Positions 1 through 6,444 of a stretch of 8,326 nt of DNA are shown in pieces. The DNA is taken from the NCBI GenBank assembly GCA_947626445.1, contig CANQSC010000050.1:1-8326 (forward strand). Direction: 5' to 3'. The notes under the pieces are model-generated. The model had not been told where the DNA came from. It was given only the letters and a program-made list of their open reading frames with translations, and searched no databases. The stretch's first letter is position 1; the number at the start of each line of letters is the position of its first letter. This DNA comes from an uncultured Bacilli bacterium (GTDB lineage Bacteria > Bacillota_I > Bacilli_A > RF39 > UBA660). The translations under genes were made by a program, and so were the position numbers.

Positions 1-118
1 CTTTTAAAACATCAACTACTTTACCTTCTACTTCAAGTTTATCACTTTTAGCAGTTGGAACTTTTTTTACGACATCTTTACTTTGCAAATTGCTTTTTTT
101 AAAACTTTTTTTAGCCAT
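1..118 (-). CDS. infA: Translation initiation factor IF-1, N-terminal part, with Lys-rich extension (partial)
   Basis: IF-1 binds the ribosomal A site on the 30S subunit with IF-2 and IF-3. Only 39 codons are visible; the rest lies beyond base 1. Residues 28-38 (LEVEGKVVDVL) match the first strand of the IF-1 S1/OB fold, which in ordinary IF-1 begins around residue 7. Here about 21 extra residues precede it, rich in Lys (nine Lys in residues 1-27). The ATG at 118-116 is chosen because GGGAGA (126-131) lies 7 bases upstream; the extension holds no other in-frame ATG, and the TTG at codon 11 has no good binding site. The gene starts 3 bases after the map stop and in the same frame. Its place after map fits the usual secY-adk-map-infA order. 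Identity is inferred from the short OB-fold start plus context. Confidence 0.85.
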   Translation of the reverse strand, partial: MAKKSFKKSNLQSKDVVKKVPTAKSDKLEVEGKVVDVLK

Positions 119-121
119 AAA

Positions 122-868
122 TCATTCTCCCGTTAATATTTCATAACCATCTTTGGTTACTACAATTGTATGTTCGAAATGGGCTGAAAAACTTTCATCT
201 TCAGTTACAATAGTCCAATCATTATCTAACATACATACACTTTTTGAACCCATATTAATCATTGGTTCAATAGCCAAGGTCATTCCTTCTTTTAAAGTTA
301 GCCCTTTACCTTTTTCACCAAAATTTGGAACTTCTGGATCTTCATGCATATTAGTACCAATTCCATGGCCAACTAGTTCTTCTACTACACCATAGCCAAA
401 CTTTTTGGCATAACTACTAATTGCGTATCCAATATCCCCAATTTTAGCCCCAGCTTTTACAACAGATAATCCTTTTTCTAAAGCTTCTTTAGTATGTAAC
501 ACTAAATTTTGAACATCTTCACTTACTGTTCCAACTAAATAAGTTCTAGTCATATCACTTTCATAACCATCTTTTCGTACTGTAAAATCAAGCTTAACAA
601 TGTCTCCATTTTTTAATTTACGTTTACTAGGTATTCCATGAACTACTTCATCGTTAACTGATATACAAGTATGTTTTGGAAAACCTTCGTAATGATAACA
701 AGAACAATAACCGCCTAATTTTGTAACATATGAATTAATCATTTCATCAAGTTGTAATGTTGTAACTCCAGGTTTAATAAATTTTTCAATGTATTGGTGG
801 GCTAAGTAATTAATATGTCCAGCTTCTTTCATTAATTGAATTTCTCTTGGACTTTTAATATTAATCAC
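122..868 (-). CDS. map: Type I methionine aminopeptidase
   Basis: Cytosolic metalloenzyme that removes the initiator Met from new proteins after deformylation. The 248 residues form the complete pita-bread fold of a type Ia enzyme. By alignment with E. coli MetAP the metal ligands are D94 (KLDFT), D105 (SDMTRT), H168 (GHGIG), E201 (AIEPM) and E232 (FEHT), with H77 (VVHGIP) and H175 as substrate-contacting histidines; all are present. The start is GTG at 868-866, overlapping the end of adk by 8 bases and preceded by AGGTG at 875-879. The stop is TGA, the only TGA stop in the window, and the protein ends where the family normally ends (DGYEILTGE). A CSC motif at residues 55-57 replaces the more usual Pro-containing loop before the GFP motif. 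It sits between adk and infA, as in other Bacillota. Confidence 0.97.
   Translation of the reverse strand: MINIKSPREIQLMKEAGHINYLAHQYIEKFIKPGVTTLQLDEMINSYVTKLGGYCSCYHYEGFPKHTCISVNDEVVHGIPSKRKLKNGDIVKLDFTVRKDGYESDMTRTYLVGTVSEDVQNLVLHTKEALEKGLSVVKAGAKIGDIGYAISSYAKKFGYGVVEELVGHGIGTNMHEDPEVPNFGEKGKGLTLKEGMTLAIEPMINMGSKSVCMLDNDWTIVTEDESFSAHFEHTIVVTKDGYEILTGE
126..131 (-). promoter_or_regulatory. Ribosome binding site of infA
   Basis: GGGAGA on the minus strand, 7 bases before the ATG of infA and lying inside the last codons of map. It supports the upstream ATG, and therefore the unusual N-terminal extension of IF-1. Confidence 0.7.
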
Positions 869-1496
869 TTAAAACACCTACCAAACATTCTTTTGTACTC
901 GTTTGATCTACTGCATTATTGCTAATCACTTTCAAACGTCCCATTTTTTTGTAATACTCAATTAAAGGATACGTACATTCTTTATATTGTTGAAGACGAA
1001 TTTTAAATGTTTCTTCAGTATCATCACTTCTTGATGATAATTTAGTTTGACAAACATCACAAATTCCATCAACTTTCGGTTTAAACGCCAAAATATTTTT
1101 ATTGTATGTTTTATGACATTTAGGACAAGTACATCTACCTAATAATCTTTTTAGTAAAATGTCTTCATCCACATCAATATAAACAACAACATAACTTAAA
1201 CCTTCTAATATTATATCAAGAACTTTAGCTTGTTGCAACGTTCTTGGTACACCATCTAATATAAATGGTTTATCATCAGGTAATTTTTCGATTGAATCTT
1301 TAATAATATCAAGCATTATTTCATCAGGTATTAAATTACCAGATTTAAGCATTTCATTTAAATGACTATCATTAATTGCTTTATTTCTTAATAATTCACC
1401 AGTTGATAAATGTTCATAACTATAATTTTGAACTAAATATTCACTTAATGTTCCTTTACCTCCAGCTGGTGGAGCAATAAATATGACACTTTTCAT
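861..1496 (-). CDS. adk: Adenylate kinase, zinc-LID type, variant P-loop
   Basis: Catalyses ATP + AMP = 2 ADP in the cytosol. At 211 residues it has the normal length of the long bacterial form. The P-loop is at residues 8-16 (APPAGGKGT), where most bacterial enzymes have GxPGxGKGT; Lys14 is kept. The AMP-binding STGELLR (31-37) and DGVPRT (81-86; usually DGFPRT) follow. The LID carries C124-x2-C127 and C146-x2-C149, a structural zinc site typical of Gram-positive enzymes, plus an extra C122. The arginines equivalent to E. coli R36, R88, R119, R123, R156 and R167 are R37, R85, R117, R121, R156 and R167, so the enzyme should be active. The start ATG overlaps the secY stop as TAATG, and the end overlaps map, suggesting translational coupling. 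In this locus it follows secY, as in Bacillus. Confidence 0.97.
   Translation of the reverse strand: MKSVIFIAPPAGGKGTLSEYLVQNYSYEHLSTGELLRNKAINDSHLNEMLKSGNLIPDEIMLDIIKDSIEKLPDDKPFILDGVPRTLQQAKVLDIILEGLSYVVVYIDVDEDILLKRLLGRCTCPKCHKTYNKNILAFKPKVDGICDVCQTKLSSRSDDTEETFKIRLQQYKECTYPLIEYYKKMGRLKVISNNAVDQTSTKECLVGVLSD
875..879 (-). promoter_or_regulatory. Ribosome binding site deciding the GTG start of map
   Basis: AGGTG on the minus strand, 6 bases upstream of the GTG at 868-866 and inside the 3' end of adk. It supports the GTG start, which gives the expected N-terminus (INIKSPREIQLM). Confidence 0.6.
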
Positions 1497-2767
1497 TATC
1501 TAGTTCTCCGATGTTCCCATTTACGGCTTACTAAACCACTTTCAATTTGTTTATAAGTTTCAATAGCAACACCTACAACAATTAATAAACCTGTACCACC
1601 AATCGCAATAGATTGAGATAAACCGGTTAATTTCGATACAACTAATGGTAAAGCAGCAATAACAGCGATAAAAATTGCTCCTACAAAAGTAATTCGACCA
1701 ACTACTTTGCTTATATAATCTGTTGTTTCTTTACCAGGTCTTACTCCTGGAATATACGCACCACTTTTATTTAAATCTTTACTCATTTCATCAGGATTCA
1801 TTGCCATGAAAGTATAGAAATAACTAAAGAAAATAATTAAAGCAATATATAGGATAAAACCGGTAAAAGATGTATACATAATATAATTATTTACAAAATC
1901 AATTGCTTTTTGATTGCCAATAATGTTAACAACTATATTGGGAATAGTAAGTAACATTGAAGCAAAGATAACTGGCATTACTCCAGCATAATTAATTTTA
2001 AGTGGTAAGTAACTTTGTCTAGCACCATAAGCACTTACAGTTTTATTAGCATATTGGATAGGAATTTTACGTTCAGCAAGTGTCAACCAAATAATTCCAA
2101 TTATTACTAAAAAATACATTAATATATAAGCTACATAATAAATTATACCAATCCATAATTCATGACTACCAGATGCAATAAAAGCATCATATGATCCGGT
2201 AAAGACACTTGGAAGACTTAAAACTATACTTGACATAATTAATAATGATGTTCCATTACCTATACCTTTTTCTGTTATCCGATCTCCTAACCATAATAGA
2301 AATGAAGTACCAGCAGTCATAACTAAAGTTATTTTTAAAATCATACTAACATCTGTGACTTTTAATAAGAAGACAGTTAACATATATGCTTGGACAAAAG
2401 CTAAAATAATTCCTAAATATCTAGTAATTCTATTTATCTTTTGCATTCCAACATAGCCTTGCTCTTTTAATTCTTTAAAATATGGAATAATATCCATTTG
2501 TAACAATTGAGTTACAATAGATGCACTTATATAAGGGGAAACACCTAAGCCAAAAATACTAAATCGTTCAAATCCGCCACCACTCATTAAGTTAAAAATT
2601 CCCATGTAACCTAAATTGCCATATAAGCTTTCTAACCAAGGTGCTGCCCAAACAATAGTAATTCCTGTACCTAACGCGTAAATTCCTAAAATAAGAAAAG
2701 TGTATAAAATTCTTTTTCTTAAATCTTTAGCATCTTTAGAAAATATTTTTAAAGATTTTAAGGCCAT
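1496..2767 (-). CDS. secY: Protein translocase channel subunit SecY
   Basis: Central pore of the Sec translocon in the plasma membrane; it partners SecE, SecG, SecA and translating ribosomes. The 423 residues fit the family. A cytosolic basic N-terminus (KDLRKR, 14-19) precedes TM1 (about 20-40), followed by the plug and TM2 (FNLMSGGGFERFSIF to SPYI, about 58-80). ITEKGIGNGTSL (164-175) is a family signature, and seven further hydrophobic segments follow, giving the expected ten. The TM8-TM9 cytosolic loop has IPGVRPGKET (339-348); R343 aligns with the SecA/ribosome-contact arginine R357 of E. coli. The tail after the last TM (SRKWEHRRTR) is short and basic. GAGGTG lies 5 bases upstream of the ATG, and the start overlaps the rplO stop as TAATG. 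Nothing looks damaged. Confidence 0.98.
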   Translation of the reverse strand: MALKSLKIFSKDAKDLRKRILYTFLILGIYALGTGITIVWAAPWLESLYGNLGYMGIFNLMSGGGFERFSIFGLGVSPYISASIVTQLLQMDIIPYFKELKEQGYVGMQKINRITRYLGIILAFVQAYMLTVFLLKVTDVSMILKITLVMTAGTSFLLWLGDRITEKGIGNGTSLLIMSSIVLSLPSVFTGSYDAFIASGSHELWIGIIYYVAYILMYFLVIIGIIWLTLAERKIPIQYANKTVSAYGARQSYLPLKINYAGVMPVIFASMLLTIPNIVVNIIGNQKAIDFVNNYIMYTSFTGFILYIALIIFFSYFYTFMAMNPDEMSKDLNKSGAYIPGVRPGKETTDYISKVVGRITFVGAIFIAVIAALPLVVSKLTGLSQSIAIGGTGLLIVVGVAIETYKQIESGLVSRKWEHRRTR

Positions 2768-3210
2768 TAAATCACCTCAGTTTTTCCACCAGCAGCTTCT
2801 ATTTTAGTAACTGCAACACTTGAAAAACGATGTGCTTTAACAGTTAGTTTTTTCTTTAATTCGCCATTTGCTAATACTTTAACACCATCAAGTTGTTTCT
2901 TAATAATTCCACGACTTTTTAATACTTCTGGTGTTACTTCATCGCCATCATTAAAATATTTATCTAAATCACTTAAATTAATAACAGCGTATTCGCATCT
3001 AAAACGAGCATTGTTAAATCCTCTTTTTGGAAGACGACGATATAAAGGAGATTGACCACCTTGGAACCAAGCTGAAATACTTACCCCACTTCTAGCTTTT
3101 TGTCCTTTTTCACCATGAGTAGATGTTTTACCCATTCCTGAACCAGGTCCACGTCCAACAATTTTTTTACTTTTCATTTCTTTTGTTTTTGGTAAACTTT
3201 CTAATCTCAT
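2767..3210 (-). CDS. rplO: 50S ribosomal protein L15 (uL15)
   Basis: Late-assembling 50S protein bound to 23S rRNA. The 147 residues are full length. The Gly-rich basic N-terminal arm (GRGPGSGMGKTSTHGEKGQ, 19-37) and the WFQGGQSPLYRRLPKRGF block (48-65) identify it; most relatives have FEGGQ, so Gln50 replaces Glu. The globular domain runs from about residue 72 to the end and finishes with AAGGKTEVI. The ATG is one base after the rpsE stop; GAGGAG within the last rpsE codons is the binding site, 7 bases away. L30 (rpmD), normally between rpsE and rplO, is absent. The stop overlaps the secY start. Confidence 0.98.
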   Translation of the reverse strand: MRLESLPKTKEMKSKKIVGRGPGSGMGKTSTHGEKGQKARSGVSISAWFQGGQSPLYRRLPKRGFNNARFRCEYAVINLSDLDKYFNDGDEVTPEVLKSRGIIKKQLDGVKVLANGELKKKLTVKAHRFSSVAVTKIEAAGGKTEVI

Positions 3211-3211
3211 A

Positions 3212-3718
3212 TTATAACTCCTCTACTTTCTTTCCACGTAACTCAGCAATTTTAGCAGGAGTACGAACAGTTTTCAAAGCTTCTAAAGTTGCTTTAGCAA
3301 CATTTACTTTTGTATTACTTCCTAAACTTTTAGAAACAATATCTTTAATACCAGCTAATTCTAGAACAGCACGAGCAGCTCCACCAGCAATTACACCAGT
3401 ACCTTTTTTAGCAGGTTTAATCATTACAACAGCACGACCAACTTTACCATAAGCTTCATGAGGAATAGTACGATTATCTTCAATTGCAACTCTAAATACA
3501 TTTTTATTAGCTACTTTACTAGCCTTAGCAATTGCATCATTTACTTCATTTGCTTTACTAGTTCCAATACCAACTAATCCTTTACGATTACCAACTACAA
3601 CAGTAGCAGAAAAACGAAAATGTCTACCACCTTTAGTAACTTTTGTAACTCGACTAAGATTAATTACTTTTTCTTCTAATAATTTTTTTCTTGGATCTGT
3701 ATTTTCTTTTCTTGCCAT
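3212..3718 (-). CDS. rpsE: 30S ribosomal protein S5 (uS5)
   Basis: Small-subunit protein at the mRNA entry region, involved in decoding accuracy and helicase activity. The 168 residues are full length. The N-terminal dsRNA-binding-like domain (about 14-77) has SRVTKVTKGGRHFRFSATVV (22-41), and the loop near residues 28-33 is where spectinomycin-resistance changes map in other bacteria. The C-terminal domain has TIPHE (84-88), GTGVIAGG (106-113), RAVLELAGI (116-124) and SLGSN (131-135). GTSKANEV (52-59) differs slightly from the usual GxGKAKEV. AGGAGGG 6 bases upstream of the ATG is an almost perfect binding site, and its first bases are part of the TAG stop of rplR. Confidence 0.98.
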   Translation of the reverse strand: MARKENTDPRKKLLEEKVINLSRVTKVTKGGRHFRFSATVVVGNRKGLVGIGTSKANEVNDAIAKASKVANKNVFRVAIEDNRTIPHEAYGKVGRAVVMIKPAKKGTGVIAGGAARAVLELAGIKDIVSKSLGSNTKVNVAKATLEALKTVRTPAKIAELRGKKVEEL

Positions 3719-3729
3719 CTTAATCCCTC

Positions 3730-4083
3730 CTAAAACTCTAAGCCGTTTTCACGTGCAGATTGTGCTAAAGCTTCTACACGTCCGTGATATAAGTATCCAC
3801 CTCTATCAAAAACGACTGTTTTAATTTTTAATTTCTTACATTTTTCAGCAATATCTTTACCTACAGCTTTAGCTCCTTCAATATTGCTACCATTTATTTT
3901 TAAAGCTTTTGATGAAGAGCTAGCTAAAGTGATTTGTTTTTCGTCATCAATAACTTGAACATAAATTTCTTTATTAGAACGGAATACATTAAGTCTTGGA
4001 CGAGACTGTGTACCACTAATAGTTTTTCTAACTCTTTTGTGGCGTCTTAAACGCGCTACATTACTAGATTCTTTCTTTATCAT
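3730..4083 (-). CDS. rplR: 50S ribosomal protein L18 (uL18)
   Basis: 5S rRNA-binding protein that, with L5, places 5S rRNA on the large subunit. The 117 residues are full length. The basic N-terminus (RLRRHKRVRKTISG, 11-24), RPRLNVFRSNKEIYVQVIDD (28-47) and the C-terminal FDRGGYLYHGRV (92-103) with the ARENGLEF ending are diagnostic. GAGGT lies 7 bases before the ATG. The gap to rplF upstream is 14 bases, the longest in the window. It ends in TAG fused with the binding site of rpsE. Confidence 0.98.
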   Translation of the reverse strand: MIKKESSNVARLRRHKRVRKTISGTQSRPRLNVFRSNKEIYVQVIDDEKQITLASSSSKALKINGSNIEGAKAVGKDIAEKCKKLKIKTVVFDRGGYLYHGRVEALAQSARENGLEF

Positions 4084-4097
4084 TCTAATTACCTCAC

Positions 4098-4637
4098 TTA
4101 TTTAGCAGCCTTTTTACCTTCTTTACGACGAATATGTTCATTTTTATAACGAATTCCTTTACCTTTATAAGGTTCTGGACTTCTTACTTCACGAACTTCA
4201 GCCGCAAATTGGTTAACTTTTTGCTTATCAATTCCTGAAATAGAAATTTCATTATTATTAATTAATGTTGCTGTAAGTCCAGCTGGAACTTCAACAATAA
4301 CTGGATTAGAATAACCGGCATTAATAGTAATTTTATTTCCAGCTACGTTAAAACGATAACCAACACCGATAATTTCTAAATCTTTTTTATAACCTTCACT
4401 TACACCAATTAAATTGTTATTTATTAATGAATTGGTAGTTCCAACAACTACATTAGCTCTAGCACTATTGTTTTTGGCAACAGTTGTAATAATACCATCA
4501 TTAATATTTACTTCAATTAAAGGATCAATAACTAAATCTAAATTTCCTTTACTTGATTTAGTAGTTAATACACCATCATTTAAAGTAACTTCAACTCCAG
4601 TTGGGATTGTTAATTTACGATTTCCTATTCTACTCAT
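4098..4637 (-). CDS. rplF: 50S ribosomal protein L6 (uL6)
   Basis: Large-subunit protein near the factor-binding site and sarcin-ricin loop. It has 179 residues and the two repeated L6 domains (about 10-82 and 90-165). MSRIGNRKLTIP (1-12), GVSEGYKKDLEIIGVGYR (78-95) and PEPYKGKGIRY (154-164, the family signature) confirm it. The first domain is unusually Asn-rich; VVGTTNSLINNNLIGVSEG (64-82) replaces the common HGTTRSLINNMVxGV form, losing the His and Arg found in many relatives. The C-terminus is basic (HIRRKEGKKAAK). AAGGA about 6-7 bases before the ATG overlaps the TAA of rpsH. Confidence 0.98.
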   Translation of the reverse strand: MSRIGNRKLTIPTGVEVTLNDGVLTTKSSKGNLDLVIDPLIEVNINDGIITTVAKNNSARANVVVGTTNSLINNNLIGVSEGYKKDLEIIGVGYRFNVAGNKITINAGYSNPVIVEVPAGLTATLINNNEISISGIDKQKVNQFAAEVREVRSPEPYKGKGIRYKNEHIRRKEGKKAAK

Positions 4638-4646
4638 AAATTTTCC

Positions 4647-5042
4647 TTACCATATATAAGCAAGTACTTCGCCTCCTAACTTTTGTTCTCTAGCTTCTTT
4701 ATCAGTCATTAAACCTTTAGATGTAGATATAATAGCAATACCTAAACCATTTAAAACTCTAGGAAGGTCTTCACATTTAGCATATACTCTTAAACCAGAT
4801 TTACTAATTCTTTTTAAACCAGTAATAACTCTTTCTTTCTTATCACCATATTTTAAAGTTAAATTAAGTTCATCACCATTATCTTTTTTAACATATTCAT
4901 AATCAGCAATAAAACCTTCTCTTTTTAAAATTTCGGCAATACCTAAAGTCATCTTAGTTCCAATAACAGTTACATTAGGATATTTTAATTGATTTGCATT
5001 ACGAATTCTTGTAAGCATATCAGCAATTTTATCTTGAACCAT
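4647..5042 (-). CDS. rpsH: 30S ribosomal protein S8 (uS8)
   Basis: 16S rRNA-binding protein of the central domain; in E. coli it is the translational repressor of the spc operon. The start is ATG at 5042-5040, giving 131 residues beginning MVQDKIADMLTRIRNAN, as in other S8 proteins. An upstream in-frame TTG at 5060-5058 would add six residues, but that stretch is read from the binding site itself (AGGAGG, 5050-5055), so it is rejected. The C-terminal signature ISTSKGLMTDKEAR (105-118) and GGEVLAYIW end are intact. No S8-binding RNA structure was recognised near rplE, and the 9-base rplX-rplE gap leaves little room for a separate one. Confidence 0.97.
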   Translation of the reverse strand: MVQDKIADMLTRIRNANQLKYPNVTVIGTKMTLGIAEILKREGFIADYEYVKKDNGDELNLTLKYGDKKERVITGLKRISKSGLRVYAKCEDLPRVLNGLGIAIISTSKGLMTDKEAREQKLGGEVLAYIW

Positions 5043-5049
5043 TTTAATA

Positions 5050-5055
5050 CCTCCT
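5050..5055 (-). promoter_or_regulatory. Ribosome binding site of rpsH, fused with the rpsN stop
   Basis: AGGAGG on the minus strand, 7 bases before the ATG of rpsH. The TAG stop of rpsN (5056-5054) supplies the first two bases. It decides the rpsH start against an in-frame upstream TTG. Confidence 0.9.
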
Positions 5056-5239
5056 ACCAACTAGCCTTTTTTACTCCAGGAATTTCACCTTTATTAGCTA
5101 ATTCTCTAAAGCAAATACGACAAATATGATATTTACGTAGAACACCGTGAGGTCTTCCACATCGCTCGCAACGTGTATAAGCACGTGTACTAAATTTAGG
5201 TTTACGAGCTTGTTTAACTTTTAAACTTGTTCTTGCCAT
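5054..5239 (-). CDS. rpsN: 30S ribosomal protein S14, zinc-binding short type (uS14)
   Basis: Late-assembling protein of the 30S head. The 61-residue length and four cysteines C24-x2-C27 and C40-x2-C43 mark the zinc (C+) form, as in Bacillus and other Bacillota, rather than the longer cysteine-free type. RCERCGRPHGVLRKYHICRI (23-42) and the C-terminal PGVKKASW are characteristic. AGGAG lies about 7 bases before the ATG and overlaps the TAG stop of rplE. The Trp before the stop is TGG. Also called rpsZ in some annotations. Confidence 0.98.
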   Translation of the reverse strand: MARTSLKVKQARKPKFSTRAYTRCERCGRPHGVLRKYHICRICFRELANKGEIPGVKKASW

Positions 5240-5251
5240 AGTGTTCTCCTC

Positions 5252-5791
5252 CTATTTTTTAAAAGGCATTTTAAATTTTGCAAGTAATGCCCTAGCTTCT
5301 TCGTTAGTATTAGCAGTTGTAACAAATACAATATCCATACCACGAACTTTAACTACATCATCATAAACAATTTCAGGGAAAATTAATTGTTCTTTTATTC
5401 CTAGAGTGTAATTTCCATGACCATCAAAAGCATTTTTACTAACACCTCTAAAATCTCTTACTCTTGGAAGAGCAATTCTAATTAATTTTTCCATAAATAT
5501 GTACATTTTTTCACCACGTAAAGTAGTTTTAACACCAATACTTTGGCCTTCACGAATTTTGAAACCAGCAATTGATTTATGAGCTTTAGTTACGACAGCT
5601 TTTTGTCCAGTAATAGCTTCTAAATCTTTTAAAGCAGCATCAATATATTTTTCATCAGTATGGCCTTCACCAACACCAATATTAATGACAATTTTTTCTA
5701 ATTTAGGAACTTGCATAACTGTTTTATAGTTAAATTCTTTCATTAATGCAGGAATAATTTCCTTATTATATAATTCTTTATATGTACTCAT
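5252..5791 (-). CDS. rplE: 50S ribosomal protein L5 (uL5)
   Basis: Binds 5S rRNA and contacts the P-site tRNA and the 30S head through bridge B1b. The 179 residues are full length. VPKLEKIVINIGVGEG (28-43), KSIAGFKIREGQSIGVKTTL (72-91), ALPRVRDFRGVS (107-118), GNYTLGIKEQLIFPEI (126-141) and KVRGMDIVFVTTA (148-160) are all typical, ending in KMPFKK. The ATG has AGGTGG about 6 bases upstream, a one-mismatch binding site that begins within the TAA of rplX. It ends in TAG. Confidence 0.98.
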   Translation of the reverse strand: MSTYKELYNKEIIPALMKEFNYKTVMQVPKLEKIVINIGVGEGHTDEKYIDAALKDLEAITGQKAVVTKAHKSIAGFKIREGQSIGVKTTLRGEKMYIFMEKLIRIALPRVRDFRGVSKNAFDGHGNYTLGIKEQLIFPEIVYDDVVKVRGMDIVFVTTANTNEEARALLAKFKMPFKK

Positions 5792-5800
5792 AATCCCACC

Positions 5801-6055
5801 TTAATCTTTCTTTTCTTTCTTTTTAGAAGATTTTTCTTCTTCTATTTTTTTTACGTTAGATATATGAATTGGAGCTTCGATATCAAAGATACCTCCATTT
5901 TCATTAGCTCTATTAGGTTTAACGTGTTTCTTTACAATATTTATTCCTTCAACAACAACTTTATCTTTTTTAGCCATTGTTTTAATAACTCTTCCTGTTT
6001 TACCTTTATCTTTACCAGCTAAAACTAAAACATTATCATTTACTTTAACTTTCAT
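5801..6055 (-). CDS. rplX: 50S ribosomal protein L24, shortened with charged tail (uL24)
   Basis: Early 23S rRNA-binding assembly initiator near the tunnel exit. The KOW motif (about residues 3-30, with VLAGKDKGKTGRVI at 11-24) and the EGINIVKKHVKP segment (36-47) are canonical, and APIHISNV (61-68) ends the conserved core. Most bacterial L24 proteins then continue for about 35 residues to 100-105 in total. Here the protein ends at 84 with a tail made mostly of Lys and Glu (69-84). rplE follows after 9 bases, so no remnant of the missing part lies downstream, and no frameshift is apparent. AGGAGGT lies about 7 bases before the ATG. Confidence 0.97.
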   Translation of the reverse strand: MKVKVNDNVLVLAGKDKGKTGRVIKTMAKKDKVVVEGINIVKKHVKPNRANENGGIFDIEAPIHISNVKKIEEEKSSKKKEKKD

Positions 6056-6064
6056 AAATACCTC

Positions 6065-6433
6065 CTATAACACTTCAGGTGCTAAAGAAACAATTTTCAT
6101 AAAATCTTTTTCTCTTAATTCTCTAGCAACTGGACCTAATACACGAGTTCCAACAGGAGTTTTATCATCTTTAATTAATACACAAGCATTATCATCAAAT
6201 TTGATATAACTTCCATCAGCACGTCTTACGCCTTCAACACTTCTAACTATAACAGCTTTAACAACTTTTCCGGCTTTTACATTACCATTTGGAATAGCCT
6301 TTTTAACTGTGCAAACAACAATATCTCCAATGTTTGCATATTTTCTTTTACTGCCACCTAAACAACGGATAACTAAAACTTCTCTAGCTCCAGAGTTATC
6401 AGCAACTTTTAATCTTGATTCTTGCATTACCAT
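6065..6433 (-). CDS. rplN: 50S ribosomal protein L14 (uL14)
   Basis: 23S rRNA-binding protein at the subunit interface (bridges B5 and B8) and docking site of silencing factor RsfS. The 122 residues are full length and very conserved: MQESRLKVADNSGAREVLVI (3-22), GNVKAGKVVKAVIVR (50-64) and GPVARELREKDFMKIVSLAP (100-119). Two ATGs are possible, at codons 1 and 3. The first is chosen because AGGAGG is 7 bases upstream of it, against 13 for the second. It ends in TAG fused with the binding site of rplX. Confidence 0.98.
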   Translation of the reverse strand: MVMQESRLKVADNSGAREVLVIRCLGGSKRKYANIGDIVVCTVKKAIPNGNVKAGKVVKAVIVRSVEGVRRADGSYIKFDDNACVLIKDDKTPVGTRVLGPVARELREKDFMKIVSLAPEVL

Positions 6434-6444
6434 AAGAACACCTC

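Noticed and set aside
861..1496. adk as a decaying pseudogene because of its odd P-loop
   Set aside because: Length, Lys14, all six active-site arginines and the four LID cysteines are intact, so a functional variant is more likely.
3123..3452. Plus-strand open frame of 109 codons over rplO and rpsE
   Set aside because: Antisense shadow of L15 and S5; the hydrophobic composition comes from the complement of Lys-rich codons.
5043..5060. Six-residue N-terminal extension of S8 from a TTG start
   Set aside because: The extra codons are the ribosome binding site itself, and S8 relatives start at the ATG at 5042.
5792..5800. An S8-binding regulatory RNA structure before rplE, as in E. coli
   Set aside because: Only 9 bases separate rplX and rplE and I could not recognise the helix and bulge by eye; an RNA covariance search would be needed.
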